A stretch of 59,654 nt of DNA from Thermodesulfobacteriales bacterium (GTDB taxonomy: Bacteria > Desulfobacterota > Thermodesulfobacteria > Thermodesulfobacteriales > Thermodesulfatatoraceae): assembly GCA_026988575.1 (NCBI GenBank), contig JALSKZ010000032.1:1-59654 (forward strand). Direction: 5' to 3'. The position numbers and the translations under genes were made by a program. The notes below the pieces were generated by a model. That model had not been told where the DNA came from, did not search any database, and saw only the letters and a list, made by a program, of their open reading frames with translations. Of the stretch, positions 23,635 through 34,243 are shown piece by piece (the first letter of the stretch is position 1; every line of letters starts with the position of its first letter).

Positions 23635-26280
23635 CTAGTCAAGCATAAGGTTTATTAACTCGTAGACCTCTTCCAGGGCTTGAGACAGCTTTTCGGTACG
23701 GGGTGCACCGCCCTGGGCCATATCTGGTCTACCTCCACCACGTCCTCCCAACCGCTGGGCTAGATCCGCCATAATCTTGCCGGCATGTAACTTCTCCGTG
23801 AGATCTTTGGTTACCATGACCAATAGATGGGCCTTATTTTGGATCACCGCCCCCAAGACGACTACCCCGCTGCCCAAGCGCTGGCGCAAGACATCTCCCA
23901 TTTCGCGCAAGGTTTTGGCCTCGGGGGCCTCTACTTCTGCCGCCAAGACCTTTATCCCTTTTATTTCCTTTACCTTATCTAAAACCGTCTCTAGGCCTCC
24001 CCGGGCTAGTTGCCGTTTCAGCTTTTCTATCTCTTGTTGTTGAGCCTTGATCTGTTTTAAGAGGGTGTCTAAGCGTTTTTCCACTTCGTGGGGGGCCACC
24101 TTTAGTTTAAGGGCCAGGGCTTTCTGTTGCCCTTCTAAATGGTGTACATACTTTACTGCTGGTTTTCCCGCCACGGCTTCAATACGTCTAACGCCGGCCT
24201 GTATACTACTATCGGAGACGATCTTAAAAAAACCTATGTCTCCTGAACGTAATACGTGCGTACCTCCACATAATTCCAAGGAAAAATCTCCTATCTTTAC
24301 CACCCGCACCTTCTCTCCGTATTTTTCTCCAAAAAGGGCCATAGCCCCCAGGGCCATAGCCTCCTTGAGGGGCAAGATCATGGTCTCTACCGGTATATTT
24401 TCCCGGATAATTTCGTTAACCCGGTCTTCTAAGGCGAAGATATCTTCCTGTTTTAGGGACTCAAAGTGGGTAAAATCAAAACGCAGACGGTCTGGGGCCA
24501 CTAGGGAACCGGCCTGGTGTACGTGTTCCCCAAGGAGTTCGCGTAAGGCCGCGTGGAGTAGATGGGTAGCGGTGTGGTGGCGGGCAATGGCCTTTCGGCG
24601 CTGGGCATCCACCAACAGACGTACCGTATCCCCTACCTTAAGGCTACCCTGGGTTATTCTGAGTCGGTGTACAAACAAGTCCCCTATACGTTTGGTGTCG
24701 GTGACCTCGGCCTGCCCCTGCGGGACAAGGACTTGCCCGGTATCTCCCACTTGGCCGCCAGCCTCCCCGTAAAAGGGTGTGCGTGAAAAAACAGCTTCGG
24801 CCTCTTGCCCTTCCGTAACCTCTTCTACACTTTCTCCTTTAGAGACCAAGGCCAAGATTTGAGCTTCGGTCTCTAAAGTGTCGTAACCTACAAATTCTTT
24901 CCCCAGGCCTTGGTCTAACAGGTCTTGGAATATCTGGGGGGCCTTATCCAGAGTTCCCTTCCAGTGTTGACGGCTGCGTTGTCGCTGACGGGCCATTTCT
25001 TTTTCAAAGCCAGCCATATCCAAGGAAAAACCCCTTTCTAAGGCCAGGTCACGTACGATATCGTAAGGGAATCCGTAGGTATCGTAGAGTTTGAAGATAA
25101 AATCTCCCGGCAGGATCCGTTGCCCTTTTTTTTCCAAATGTTTTAATCCTTCTTCTAGATACGAAAGCCCACGTTCCAAAGTCTCTCTAAAACGTTCTTC
25201 TTCAATCTGTAAGACCTTGGCTATGGTTTCACGTGCGCGAACGAGCTCGGGATACACGTCTCCCATATCTTCTACCACGGTAAGACCGGTTTCGTGCAAA
25301 AAGGGCCTTTCTAAGCCTAAGCTACGACCAAAACGTACGGCGCGACGGATAATACGACGTAATACATAGCCCCGGCCCTCATTAGAGGGTAATACACCGT
25401 CGGCCAGGAGAAAGGCTGCCGCTCTAGAATGATCGGCTATTACCCGAAAGGCAATGGTGGTCTTTTGGTCTTGGTGGTAGGCCCTGCCGGTAAGCTGGCT
25501 AATTTTTTTCATCAGGGCCTTAAATAGGTCGGTATCAAAATTGGTGGGTACTCCTTGTAAGGTGGCGGTAATGCGTTCAAGCCCCATACCGGTATCAATA
25601 CAAGGGCGGGGTAGGGGGTGCAGGGTCCCTTTTTCATCCCTTTCATATTGCATAAACACCAGATTCCAGAGCTCTAAATACCGATCACAATCACATCCCA
25701 CCCGGCAATCTGGCCTTCCACAGCCCACTTCTGGTCCTTGGTCAAAGATAATTTCCGAACATGGCCCACAAGGTCCGGTATCGCCCATGGCCCAAAAATT
25801 GTCTTTTTCTCCTAAACGGACAATACGCCTTTCCGAAAGCCCGGAGATCTTTTTCCATAAGGCAGCTGCTTCATCGTCATCACGAAACACCGTTACATAA
25901 AGACGTTCTATTGGCAGTTCTAGTTCCTTGGTAAGAAATTCCCAGGCGAAGAAGATGGCCTCTTCTTTAAAATAGTCTCCAAAGGAGAAATTACCTAGCA
26001 TTTCAAAAAAGGTATGGTGGCGGGCGGTATAGCCTACGTTTTCCAGGTCATTGTGTTTTCCCCCGGCCCGCACACATTTTTGACAAGAAGCCGCCCGGGT
26101 ATAAGAGCGTTTTTCCTGCCCGAGGAAGACCTTTTTGAACTGAACCATACCAGCATTAGTAAAGAGTAACGTAGGATCATCGGCTGGTACTAGAGGGGAA
26201 CTAGGGACTATCTCGTGTCCATGCCGGGCAAAATAGTCCAAAAATAATTGCCTTACTTCTTTGCCCTTAAGTTTCTTCAC
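23635..26280 (-). CDS. alaS: Alanyl-tRNA synthetase
   Basis: 881 residues from GTG 26280, chosen because AAGGAGG lies 5 bases upstream; a longer frame adds a non-conserved peptide that coincides with the intergenic hairpin. Class II synthetase core (FTNAGMVQFKKVFLGQE, RHHTFFEMLGNFSFGDYF), tRNA-binding helices, an editing domain with HTATHLLHAALRELLG and CGGTHV, and a C-terminal C-Ala domain ending GGGRPDMAQGG. Charges the tRNA-Ala species such as the one at 9634. Downstream of leuB in the same direction. Confidence 0.97.
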   Translation of the reverse strand: MKKLKGKEVRQLFLDYFARHGHEIVPSSPLVPADDPTLLFTNAGMVQFKKVFLGQEKRSYTRAASCQKCVRAGGKHNDLENVGYTARHHTFFEMLGNFSFGDYFKEEAIFFAWEFLTKELELPIERLYVTVFRDDDEAAALWKKISGLSERRIVRLGEKDNFWAMGDTGPCGPCSEIIFDQGPEVGCGRPDCRVGCDCDRYLELWNLVFMQYERDEKGTLHPLPRPCIDTGMGLERITATLQGVPTNFDTDLFKALMKKISQLTGRAYHQDQKTTIAFRVIADHSRAAAFLLADGVLPSNEGRGYVLRRIIRRAVRFGRSLGLERPFLHETGLTVVEDMGDVYPELVRARETIAKVLQIEEERFRETLERGLSYLEEGLKHLEKKGQRILPGDFIFKLYDTYGFPYDIVRDLALERGFSLDMAGFEKEMARQRQRSRQHWKGTLDKAPQIFQDLLDQGLGKEFVGYDTLETEAQILALVSKGESVEEVTEGQEAEAVFSRTPFYGEAGGQVGDTGQVLVPQGQAEVTDTKRIGDLFVHRLRITQGSLKVGDTVRLLVDAQRRKAIARHHTATHLLHAALRELLGEHVHQAGSLVAPDRLRFDFTHFESLKQEDIFALEDRVNEIIRENIPVETMILPLKEAMALGAMALFGEKYGEKVRVVKIGDFSLELCGGTHVLRSGDIGFFKIVSDSSIQAGVRRIEAVAGKPAVKYVHHLEGQQKALALKLKVAPHEVEKRLDTLLKQIKAQQQEIEKLKRQLARGGLETVLDKVKEIKGIKVLAAEVEAPEAKTLREMGDVLRQRLGSGVVVLGAVIQNKAHLLVMVTKDLTEKLHAGKIMADLAQRLGGRGGGRPDMAQGGAPRTEKLSQALEEVYELINLMLD

Positions 26281-26302
26281 CTGGGCCTCCTTATTTTTAG
26301 GT

Positions 26303-26419
26303 TTATTGATCAGATAGATCGAGGAAGGGGGCGGCGCTGGCTCTTTTCGCAAGTTGAGCTTCGGCCTCCAGGGCCGGAGCGATGTCTCCGGCCTGAGGCT
26401 TTTCTTGTACTGAGGACAT
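26303..26419 (-). CDS. Possible 38-residue ORF coupled to leuB
   Basis: On the minus strand an ATG at 26419 shares its A with the leuB stop (TAATG) and opens 38 codons to TAA at 26305-26303, 22 bases before the alaS start. The peptide begins MSSVQEKPQAGD and has no recognisable motif. A stable hairpin (26372-26393) lies within it. It could be a leader peptide acting on alaS, or chance. Confidence 0.3.
   Translation of the reverse strand: MSSVQEKPQAGDIAPALEAEAQLAKRASAAPFLDLSDQ
26372..26393 (-). promoter_or_regulatory. Hairpin between leuB and alaS
   Basis: Perfect 8-base inverted repeat GGCCGGAG / CTCCGGCC with a 6-base loop. There is no T-run on the minus-strand side, so it is not a normal terminator for leuB; it may be an mRNA processing, stability or control element upstream of alaS. 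Confidence 0.45.
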
Positions 26420-27501
26420 TAAAGCTCTACCCCTTTGCTGGTATAATCAGCCACTAAATCTCCTACTTCGGTAGTGGAATAACCCATCTTGCCGGCAGCT
26501 AGACTCTTTAGGTGGTCTCGACATACCTTGATTACCGCATTTTCTATGGCCTTGGCGGCCTCTTCTTCACCCAAATGTTCAAGCATCATCATCCCCGCAC
26601 AAATGGCGGCCAGGGGGTTAATGACGTTTTTACCTGTATATTTAGGTGCAGAACCCCCGATGGGTTCAAACATGGAAACTCCTTGGGGATTTATATTGCC
26701 TCCAGCGGCTATGCCCATCCCCCCTTGGATAATGGCTCCCAAGTCGGTAATGATGTCACCAAACATATTGTCGGTAACAATCACGTCGAACCACTCGGGA
26801 TTTTTGACAAACCACATACAAGTGGCGTCTACGTGGGCATAGGAAGTCTTTACATCGGGATACTCCTTGGCTACCTCGTAAAAGGTGCGTTCCCAAAGGT
26901 TGAAGGCATAAGTAAGCACGTTAGTCTTTCCTACCAGGGTGAGTTCCTTTTTCTTGTTTCGTTTACGACAAAGCTCAAAGGCAAATCTCAGACAACGTTC
27001 TACCCCAAAGCGGGTATTTATCGATTCTTGAATGGCTACCTCGTGAGGGGTGCCCTTGCGCAAAAAGCCCCCTCCTCCTGCATAAAGACCTTCGGTGTTT
27101 TCTCTAACCACTACAAAATCTATGTCTTCGGGACCCTTGTCCTTTAGAGGAGTCCACACTCCAGGGTAAAGTTTTATGGGACGCAAGTTTATGTATTGGT
27201 CCAGTTCAAATCGGATGCGTAAAAGGATCTCTTTCTCCAGTATGCCCGGGGGAACATCTGGGTGGCCTATGGCCCCTAAATAAATGACATCATGCCTTTT
27301 GAGTTCTTCAATGCCCCCCTCTGGAATTGTTTCTTTGGTTTGGAGATAGCGCTCTCCTCCCCAGTCAAAATAGGTATAGTCTAGCTTAAAGCCAAACCGC
27401 TCTGCCGCCGCGTTTAAGACTTTTACCCCCTCGCGTATAACCTCAGGCCCGGTGCCGTCACCAGGTATAACAGCTATCTTATAAACTTTATCTTGATTCA
27501 T
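26419..27501 (-). CDS. leuB: 3-isopropylmalate dehydrogenase
   Basis: 360 residues from ATG 27501 (AAGGAGG 7 bases upstream). NAD-dependent beta-decarboxylating dehydrogenase: PGDGTGPEV at the N-terminus, VVVRENTEGLYAG, the metal-binding VTDNMFGDIITDLGA and the NAD-site EPIGGSAPKYTGKNVINP. Its job is the third step of leucine biosynthesis. The family also contains tartrate/malate and homoisocitrate dehydrogenases, and no other leu gene is adjacent, so the substrate assignment is probable rather than certain. The gene starts a short operon with alaS behind its own promoter. Confidence 0.8.
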   Translation of the reverse strand: MNQDKVYKIAVIPGDGTGPEVIREGVKVLNAAAERFGFKLDYTYFDWGGERYLQTKETIPEGGIEELKRHDVIYLGAIGHPDVPPGILEKEILLRIRFELDQYINLRPIKLYPGVWTPLKDKGPEDIDFVVVRENTEGLYAGGGGFLRKGTPHEVAIQESINTRFGVERCLRFAFELCRKRNKKKELTLVGKTNVLTYAFNLWERTFYEVAKEYPDVKTSYAHVDATCMWFVKNPEWFDVIVTDNMFGDIITDLGAIIQGGMGIAAGGNINPQGVSMFEPIGGSAPKYTGKNVINPLAAICAGMMMLEHLGEEEAAKAIENAVIKVCRDHLKSLAAGKMGYSTTEVGDLVADYTSKGVEL

Positions 27502-27531
27502 GACCGCCTCCTTCATAATCTGGTGTTTTTT

Positions 27532-27560
27532 CCTATAGTAGGAGATTATTTTCTACGCAA
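27532..27560 (-). promoter_or_regulatory. Candidate promoter of the leuB-alaS operon
   Basis: Minus strand TTGCGT (27560-27555), a 17-base spacer and TATAGG (27537-27532). It lies just downstream of the pilC terminator, where a new transcription unit must begin. Confidence 0.45.
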
Positions 27561-27573
27561 GGTGGTTGATAGA

Positions 27574-27599
27574 CAAAAAAAGCCCCACTTTCGTGGGGC
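27574..27599 (-). terminator. Rho-independent terminator after pilC
   Basis: On the minus strand a 7-base stem GCCCCAC/GTGGGGC with a four-base loop is followed directly by seven T residues, 18 bases after the pilC stop. It closes the long minus-strand gene train. Confidence 0.9.
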
Positions 27600-27616
27600 G
27601 GGAAGGAGGAGGGCTG

Positions 27617-28825
27617 CTACGAACCGGCGACAATGTCACCCATTTTAAATATCGGCAAATAGAGCGAAATTATTATCCCGCCGATTACGGCCCCTAAAAA
27701 GACTATTAATACAGGCTCGATTAATTGCGACATGCCGTCTACCACGTTGTCTACTTCCTCTTCGAAAAAATCGGCCACTTTGTGCAACATCTTCTCTAGG
27801 ACCCCGGTACTTTCACCTACCGAAACCATCTGGATGACCATGTGGGGGAAAATTCCGCTTTTGGCTAGTGGTTCGGCAATAGACTGCCCTTCCTGTATGC
27901 TTTTGCGAATGTCGTTTATGGCCTGTTCCACAACGACATTACCAGCTGTACGCGCTGCAATACGTAAGGCATCCAAAATAGATACGCCACTGCTGATAAG
28001 GGTACCCAAGGTACGGGAAAAACGGGCTACTGCTACCTTACGAAACAGGTTTCCAAAGATAGGTAGCCGCAGGAGGACTTGGTCTATGTGCCGGCGTCCA
28101 CGTTCTGTGCGGTAATACCGTTTGAGCAAAAATATGATCGTTATAACCAGGCCTACTCCTACCAAAAAATACTTTTTTACGAAACGACTCATCTGGATCA
28201 CTATCAGGGTGGGCAAGGGCAGGGCCTGCCCCATATCGGAAAACATCTTTTCAAAAGAAGGGATGACAAAGACCATAATGATGCCCAATACAATGGTCGT
28301 AACCGCTACAATTACGGCGGGGTAAATCATGGCCTTTTTTACCTTGGCCTTTAGGGCAAGGTTTTTTTCCATATACGTGGCCAGTCTCGACAAGGTGGCG
28401 TCTAAATTACCACTGGCCTCGCCTGCTTGAACCATATAGTAGTAAAAGTTGTCGAATATCTTGGGGTACTGGTGAATAGCTTCGGCGAAAGGGGAACCCT
28501 CTTCAATGGAATTTTTAATCTTTATAAGCACGTCACGGAAGTAGGGGTTTTTTTGTTGCAAAGCAAGAGACTCTAGGGCCTGAACTAAAGATAGACCGGC
28601 CTCTAACATGGTGGCTAGCTGGCGGGTAAATACCACCAATTCTTTGGCCTTTACCTTTTTGCGCTGAAAAACAAAGAGACCTTTTTGTTCTTTAGACTTG
28701 ATCTTTAAGGGGGTGATCTTTTGTCTAGAGAGCTTTATCTGAACAGTACGTTCATCAGGGGCCTCTAAAGTCCCCTTGCGTACTTCTCCTGCTGGTGTAC
28801 GACCAACCCACTCAAATACGGGCAT
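27617..28825 (-). CDS. pilC: Type IV pilus inner-membrane assembly protein PilC
   Basis: 402 residues, GspF/PilC family. An N-terminal PilC-type segment (MPVFEWVGRTPAGEVRKGTL) is followed by two repeated T2SSF domains (around 70-195 and 270-395) and three membrane helices; LATMLEAGLSLVQALESLA and LGTLISSGVSILDALRIA are the repeated signature. It anchors the pilus motor ATPases in the membrane. It is separated from the pilT pair by 13 kb, being last in the ftsE-to-pilC train. The ribosome-binding site is inside a hairpin (see 28830-28877). Confidence 0.93.
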   Translation of the reverse strand: MPVFEWVGRTPAGEVRKGTLEAPDERTVQIKLSRQKITPLKIKSKEQKGLFVFQRKKVKAKELVVFTRQLATMLEAGLSLVQALESLALQQKNPYFRDVLIKIKNSIEEGSPFAEAIHQYPKIFDNFYYYMVQAGEASGNLDATLSRLATYMEKNLALKAKVKKAMIYPAVIVAVTTIVLGIIMVFVIPSFEKMFSDMGQALPLPTLIVIQMSRFVKKYFLVGVGLVITIIFLLKRYYRTERGRRHIDQVLLRLPIFGNLFRKVAVARFSRTLGTLISSGVSILDALRIAARTAGNVVVEQAINDIRKSIQEGQSIAEPLAKSGIFPHMVIQMVSVGESTGVLEKMLHKVADFFEEEVDNVVDGMSQLIEPVLIVFLGAVIGGIIISLYLPIFKMGDIVAGS

Positions 28826-28829
28826 AAGG

Positions 28830-28877
28830 CTTCCCCTTCGCTTTTTGTTAAGTATTTCGGCATCGGCGAAGGGGAAG
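28830..28877 (-). promoter_or_regulatory. Hairpin sequestering the pilC ribosome-binding site
   Basis: A perfect 12-base inverted repeat (CTTCCCCTTCGC at 28830-28841 and its complement at 28866-28877) with a 24-base loop fills the gap between guaB and pilC. In the transcript the 3' arm contains the only Shine-Dalgarno-like sequence, 4 bases before the pilC ATG, so folding would hide it. No T-run follows. Confidence 0.6.
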
Positions 28878-28885
28878 TTAAAACC

Positions 28886-30370
<1,485 letters not shown>

Positions 30371-30396
30371 TTAAAAAATTTTTCTAAACTTTTGAT

Positions 30397-31599
30397 TTAA
30401 GCGAGTTCAGCAGAGCTCTTTATTAGGTACCACAGAAGCCCTTCAAGAAAACCCGCTTCACTTACGGTTAGAATCGGTATATTTAGGATGTCCATTACGG
30501 TGGTGAAGATCAAAAGGCCAGGCAGAATAATATCTTCGCGACCGGCTTCCATACCCTTTAACAATAGCCGCTCTTTGGTACTAAGAGCAGCCAGCTTTTG
30601 GACCATAGACTTCAAATCGTCTATTTTGAGCTGATGGCCATGGGTACGTTCGGGGCAATAAGTCTCCAGCCCCAAATCCAGACTGGCTAAACAAGAAACC
30701 GTTCCTCCAGTACCCACAAGGATTTTGGCCCCTCTAAAGGGAAAAAGATGGGCTTCAAGTTCTTCTTTTAAGAATTCCTCTACCTGGTTAATTTCCCCTT
30801 CTAAGGGGGGATCGTGGGCCAGAAATTGATCTCTAAGCCTTACGGCCCCTATGGGTAAACTTTTCCATTGGGAAATATTCTGGTCCTTTCCCAAGATAAA
30901 TTCGGTACTGCCGCCCCCTACATCAACTATCAATATTGGTTCATCGTTGTGGGCCAAGGTCTCTTTGACCCCCAAAAAGGTGGTCTTTGCCTCTTGCTCA
31001 GGACTAAATACCTCTATCTTTATCCCTAATTCCTTTTCTGCCTTCTCGATAAACAAAGAGGCATTAGAAGCCTCTCTTAAGGCGGCTGTACCAGCGGCTA
31101 TGTATTGTTTTACCGACAAGCGGGACATTTCGTTGACTAGTTCCGCCAGGCTTTCCAACCCTCTCTTGATGGCCTGCGAAGATAGTTGGCCAGACTGGGC
31201 AAGGCCTTCGGCCAGACGAACATTGTGGCGTCGTCTGACAAGCATCCGCAGGCCTTGGGGCCCGGGCTTGCCTATTAAAAGACGAAAGGTTTGCGAACCC
31301 AAGTCTAAGGCCCCATAAGGGGGCTGGTTTAAACGTTCTTTGATATCTTTGCCAGGTTTGAAAATAATACGTTTGCGCGGAGGTAACTTGCGAACTTCTT
31401 TTGTCTTTGGATTAGTAAAGATTCTTTCTCTTTGTTGACGCAAGAAGAACCGGCCAAAACCTCTAATCTCTATCCGGTTTCCTTCTATTAGAGAAAGCGT
31501 TAGCTTTTCGAATAGTAGATCTACTAGATATTCCAGATCTCTTTTACGAAAATCCGGAAAATAAAGGGCCAAACGGTTTACTAAATCCTTTTTAACCAT
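30397..31599 (-). CDS. Fusion of IHF-beta/HU-type DNA-binding domain and Ppx/GppA phosphatase
   Basis: 400 residues in one continuous frame. Residues 1-91 are a complete HU/IHF subunit closest to IHF-beta: RIEIRGFGRF in the beta saddle, the minor-groove intercalating Pro arm in NPKTKEV, and the family C-terminus FKPGKDIKERL. After only about four residues the Ppx/GppA exopolyphosphatase/pppGpp phosphohydrolase domain begins: GALDLGSQTFRLLIG, AAGTAALREASN, VDVGGGSTEFILG, and GTGGTVSCLASL, filling the rest. Ppx-type proteins hydrolyse polyphosphate or convert pppGpp. The position after rpsA and sppA is where ihfB (himD) stands in many proteobacteria, so this gene occupies the ihfB slot. The fusion is what is unusual. 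GTP/polyP specificity is not predictable. Confidence 0.88.
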   Translation of the reverse strand: MVKKDLVNRLALYFPDFRKRDLEYLVDLLFEKLTLSLIEGNRIEIRGFGRFFLRQQRERIFTNPKTKEVRKLPPRKRIIFKPGKDIKERLNQPPYGALDLGSQTFRLLIGKPGPQGLRMLVRRRHNVRLAEGLAQSGQLSSQAIKRGLESLAELVNEMSRLSVKQYIAAGTAALREASNASLFIEKAEKELGIKIEVFSPEQEAKTTFLGVKETLAHNDEPILIVDVGGGSTEFILGKDQNISQWKSLPIGAVRLRDQFLAHDPPLEGEINQVEEFLKEELEAHLFPFRGAKILVGTGGTVSCLASLDLGLETYCPERTHGHQLKIDDLKSMVQKLAALSTKERLLLKGMEAGREDIILPGLLIFTTVMDILNIPILTVSEAGFLEGLLWYLIKSSAELA

Positions 31600-31601
31600 G
31601 A

Positions 31602-32480
31602 CTAATGGCCAATGAATGATAGATAAAGAGGCGCAAAATAAAGACTAAGGGCCTCACTTCTAAAGTCTTCCCCTAATATCCGTCGTACAAGACTCCTGTC
31701 GCGAGACGGATAGACCAAGGTCGGACGCTGTTTGAGCCCGGCCAGATCAGAGGCCACCCTTACCGCCTTCTCAAAATTGCCCAACTCATCAATAAGCCCG
31801 TATTCCAAGGCCTTTCTACCGGTAAAGACGCGGCCATCAGCAAATTGTAGTACTTTCTGGCGTGGCAAGTGACGCGAAGACACTATGGCCTCCACGAATT
31901 GCCGGTAAATATCTTCGATAGTGCTCATAAGGATCTTTTTCTCAGCCGGGGTAAGGGGCCTAAATATGGAACCAGCATCTTTATACGGACCACTCTTCAA
32001 GACCGTGGCCTGCACTCCCAAGCGTTCGAGGAGTTTCTGGAGGTTTGGTACCTGCATCATGACCCCGATACTACCGGTAAGCGTACCAGGCATAGCCAAA
32101 ATTTTCGTGGCGCCAAGGGCCGCGTAAAGGCCACCTGAGGCCGCTACCGAGCCCATGGAAACTACCACTGGTTTTACGCTGCGGGCCTCTTTTATGGCCT
32201 CATAAATCTCCTGGGCCGCACCTACTGTACCCCCAGGGCTGTCAATACGTACTAAAATGGCCTTTACGTCCTGGTCTTCTTTAAAGTCTTCCAGATCCTT
32301 TAAGATCCTATCACTGGAAGATATAACCCCTACTATCTTTACTACCCCGATTTTAGGGCCGGAGTATATATCGGGTTTACCATGCCAAAGGAGGAAAATT
32401 CCCAGCACAAAGAGTATGAATAATACCAGGAAAAAGCCTCCCAAAAAGGCTAAACCTGTAATAACCGGATTACGAGACAC
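31602..32480 (-). CDS. sppA: Signal peptide peptidase SppA
   Basis: 292 residues, short (36K-type) SppA. One N-terminal membrane helix (ITGLAFLGGFFLVLFILFVL), then the ClpP-like fold with the nucleophile Ser in MGSVAASGG and the likely general-base Lys in LKSGPYKDAGS. It degrades remnant signal peptides in the membrane. GTG start with AAAGAGG upstream; 14 bases after rpsA. Confidence 0.93.
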   Translation of the reverse strand: MSRNPVITGLAFLGGFFLVLFILFVLGIFLLWHGKPDIYSGPKIGVVKIVGVISSSDRILKDLEDFKEDQDVKAILVRIDSPGGTVGAAQEIYEAIKEARSVKPVVVSMGSVAASGGLYAALGATKILAMPGTLTGSIGVMMQVPNLQKLLERLGVQATVLKSGPYKDAGSIFRPLTPAEKKILMSTIEDIYRQFVEAIVSSRHLPRQKVLQFADGRVFTGRKALEYGLIDELGNFEKAVRVASDLAGLKQRPTLVYPSRDRSLVRRILGEDFRSEALSLYFAPLYLSFIGH

Positions 32481-32494
32481 CTCTTTGACCTACA

Positions 32495-34195
32495 CTACTT
32501 CTTTTCGGAAGCTAATTGCTCTCTTAATACCGCTCCCAGGGTTATACCAGGCCCTTTTTGTTCCTTGCTAAATTCTTTGTAATGACGTTTTTCTTCGTCT
32601 TCCTTGAGTTTTTTAATCGAAAGTCCCAACCGGCGGTTTTCTGGCTCTACTTTTATTACCTTGGCCTGGACTTCTTGTCCTGGTTCGTAAAGCCCTACCG
32701 GTGTTTTAATCTTCTTATCCGAGACTTCCGACACGTGGATCAGCCCCTCCACCCCTTCTTCAAGCTCTACAAATATGCCAAAATCGGTCACGTTGGATAC
32801 CTTACCCGAGACTACAGAACCTATAGGATACTTTTCCGGCACAGACTCCCACGGATCAGGGGTTAACTGTTTAATCCCCAGGGCCAACCGCTCGCGCTCT
32901 CGATCTATTTTTAAGACCACGGCTTGGACTACATCTCCCGGCTTATAACGCTCTTCGGGATGTTTTATTCGTCCCCACGATAGATCGGATACGTGAATAA
33001 ACCCGTCTATACCCTCCATAACCTCCACGAAAATACCAAAATCGGTAACAGTCTTTACCGGGGCCTCAATTACGGTACCCTCGGAAAATTGTTCGGTTAG
33101 TACATCCCACGGATTGGGTTCCACTTGACGGAGACTAAGGGAAATGCGTCTGTTCTCTTCATCGATACCGATAACTACCACTTCTACTACGTCTCCTTCG
33201 GAAAGGACATCCTTAGGATGCCTTATCCTTTTTGTCCAAGAGAGCTCGGATACATGAATAAGCCCCTCGACTCCAGGCTCAAGCTCCACAAAGGCTCCAA
33301 AATCAGTAAGGGAGACCACCTTGCCCTGCACTTTAGCCCCTAGAGGGTATTTTTCCCCTATATTTTCCCATGGATCCGGTGTCAGTTGTTTTACTCCCAG
33401 GGCAATCTTTTCTCTTTCGGGATTGTACTTGATTACCTTTACCTTAATACGATCGCCCACCTTGAAGTAATTAGACGGGTGTTTTACACGCCCCCAAGAT
33501 ATATCTGAGACATGGAGAAGACCATCTACACCACCTAAATCCACAAACACCCCGTAATCAGTAATATTTTTGACTATTCCCTCGCGTACTTGCCCTTCTT
33601 CCAGGCTCTCCAAAAGACTCTTGCGCTGTTCTTCTTGTTCCTTTTCCAGGACCACTTTACGGGAGACGACTATATTATTTTTCTTACGGGAACAGTTAAT
33701 CACCGCCACTTTGATATGGGTGTTAATAATTTCTTCCGGATATTTAGGCGTCTTTAAAAAGGCCTGTGAAAAGGGCAAAAAGGCCCTGAGGCCCTGAATA
33801 TCTACGGCAAAACCACCTTTAATACGTTCTAAGACGTAAGCTTCAAGGAAGGCATTATCTTTGGCGGCCTTCTCTACGGTTTCCCAGGCCTTCTGTCGTT
33901 GTAAACGCCGATAAGAAAGCTTTACCAGACCATCAGGGGTGCGGAGGCGTTCTACCAATACCTGGACTTCATCTCCAGGCTGGACTCTTATTGTACCGTC
34001 TGGCCCCTTAAATTCACTTACCGGGACTACTCCTTCGCTTTTGTAGCCTATATCTATGATTACACTGTCTTCGTCCACGCGAATGACCTTTCCCGTGACC
34101 ACCTCCCCGCTGGATATGGTCTTGATTTCCTCGTCAAGGAGCTGGGCGAAATTCTCCTCGGCGAGTTTTTCGGTTTTTTCTGCCATGTTCTCCAT
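32495..34195 (-). CDS. rpsA: 30S ribosomal protein S1
   Basis: 566 residues from ATG 34195; a GGGGAGG lies about 9 bases upstream, and another ATG (34186) three codons later is also possible. Six S1 RNA-binding repeats are visible, the last four highly alike with cores such as ITDYGVFVDLGGVDGLLHV and VTDFGIFVELEEGVEGLIHV. S1 recruits mRNA to the ribosome. The order cmk-rpsA-sppA-ihfB is conserved in many Gram-negative bacteria. Confidence 0.96.
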   Translation of the reverse strand: MENMAEKTEKLAEENFAQLLDEEIKTISSGEVVTGKVIRVDEDSVIIDIGYKSEGVVPVSEFKGPDGTIRVQPGDEVQVLVERLRTPDGLVKLSYRRLQRQKAWETVEKAAKDNAFLEAYVLERIKGGFAVDIQGLRAFLPFSQAFLKTPKYPEEIINTHIKVAVINCSRKKNNIVVSRKVVLEKEQEEQRKSLLESLEEGQVREGIVKNITDYGVFVDLGGVDGLLHVSDISWGRVKHPSNYFKVGDRIKVKVIKYNPEREKIALGVKQLTPDPWENIGEKYPLGAKVQGKVVSLTDFGAFVELEPGVEGLIHVSELSWTKRIRHPKDVLSEGDVVEVVVIGIDEENRRISLSLRQVEPNPWDVLTEQFSEGTVIEAPVKTVTDFGIFVEVMEGIDGFIHVSDLSWGRIKHPEERYKPGDVVQAVVLKIDRERERLALGIKQLTPDPWESVPEKYPIGSVVSGKVSNVTDFGIFVELEEGVEGLIHVSEVSDKKIKTPVGLYEPGQEVQAKVIKVEPENRRLGLSIKKLKEDEEKRHYKEFSKEQKGPGITLGAVLREQLASEKK

Positions 34196-34243
34196 GTCTC
34201 CTAACCTCCCCAAAATTTGACTGCACCTTATACCAGAGGGAAC

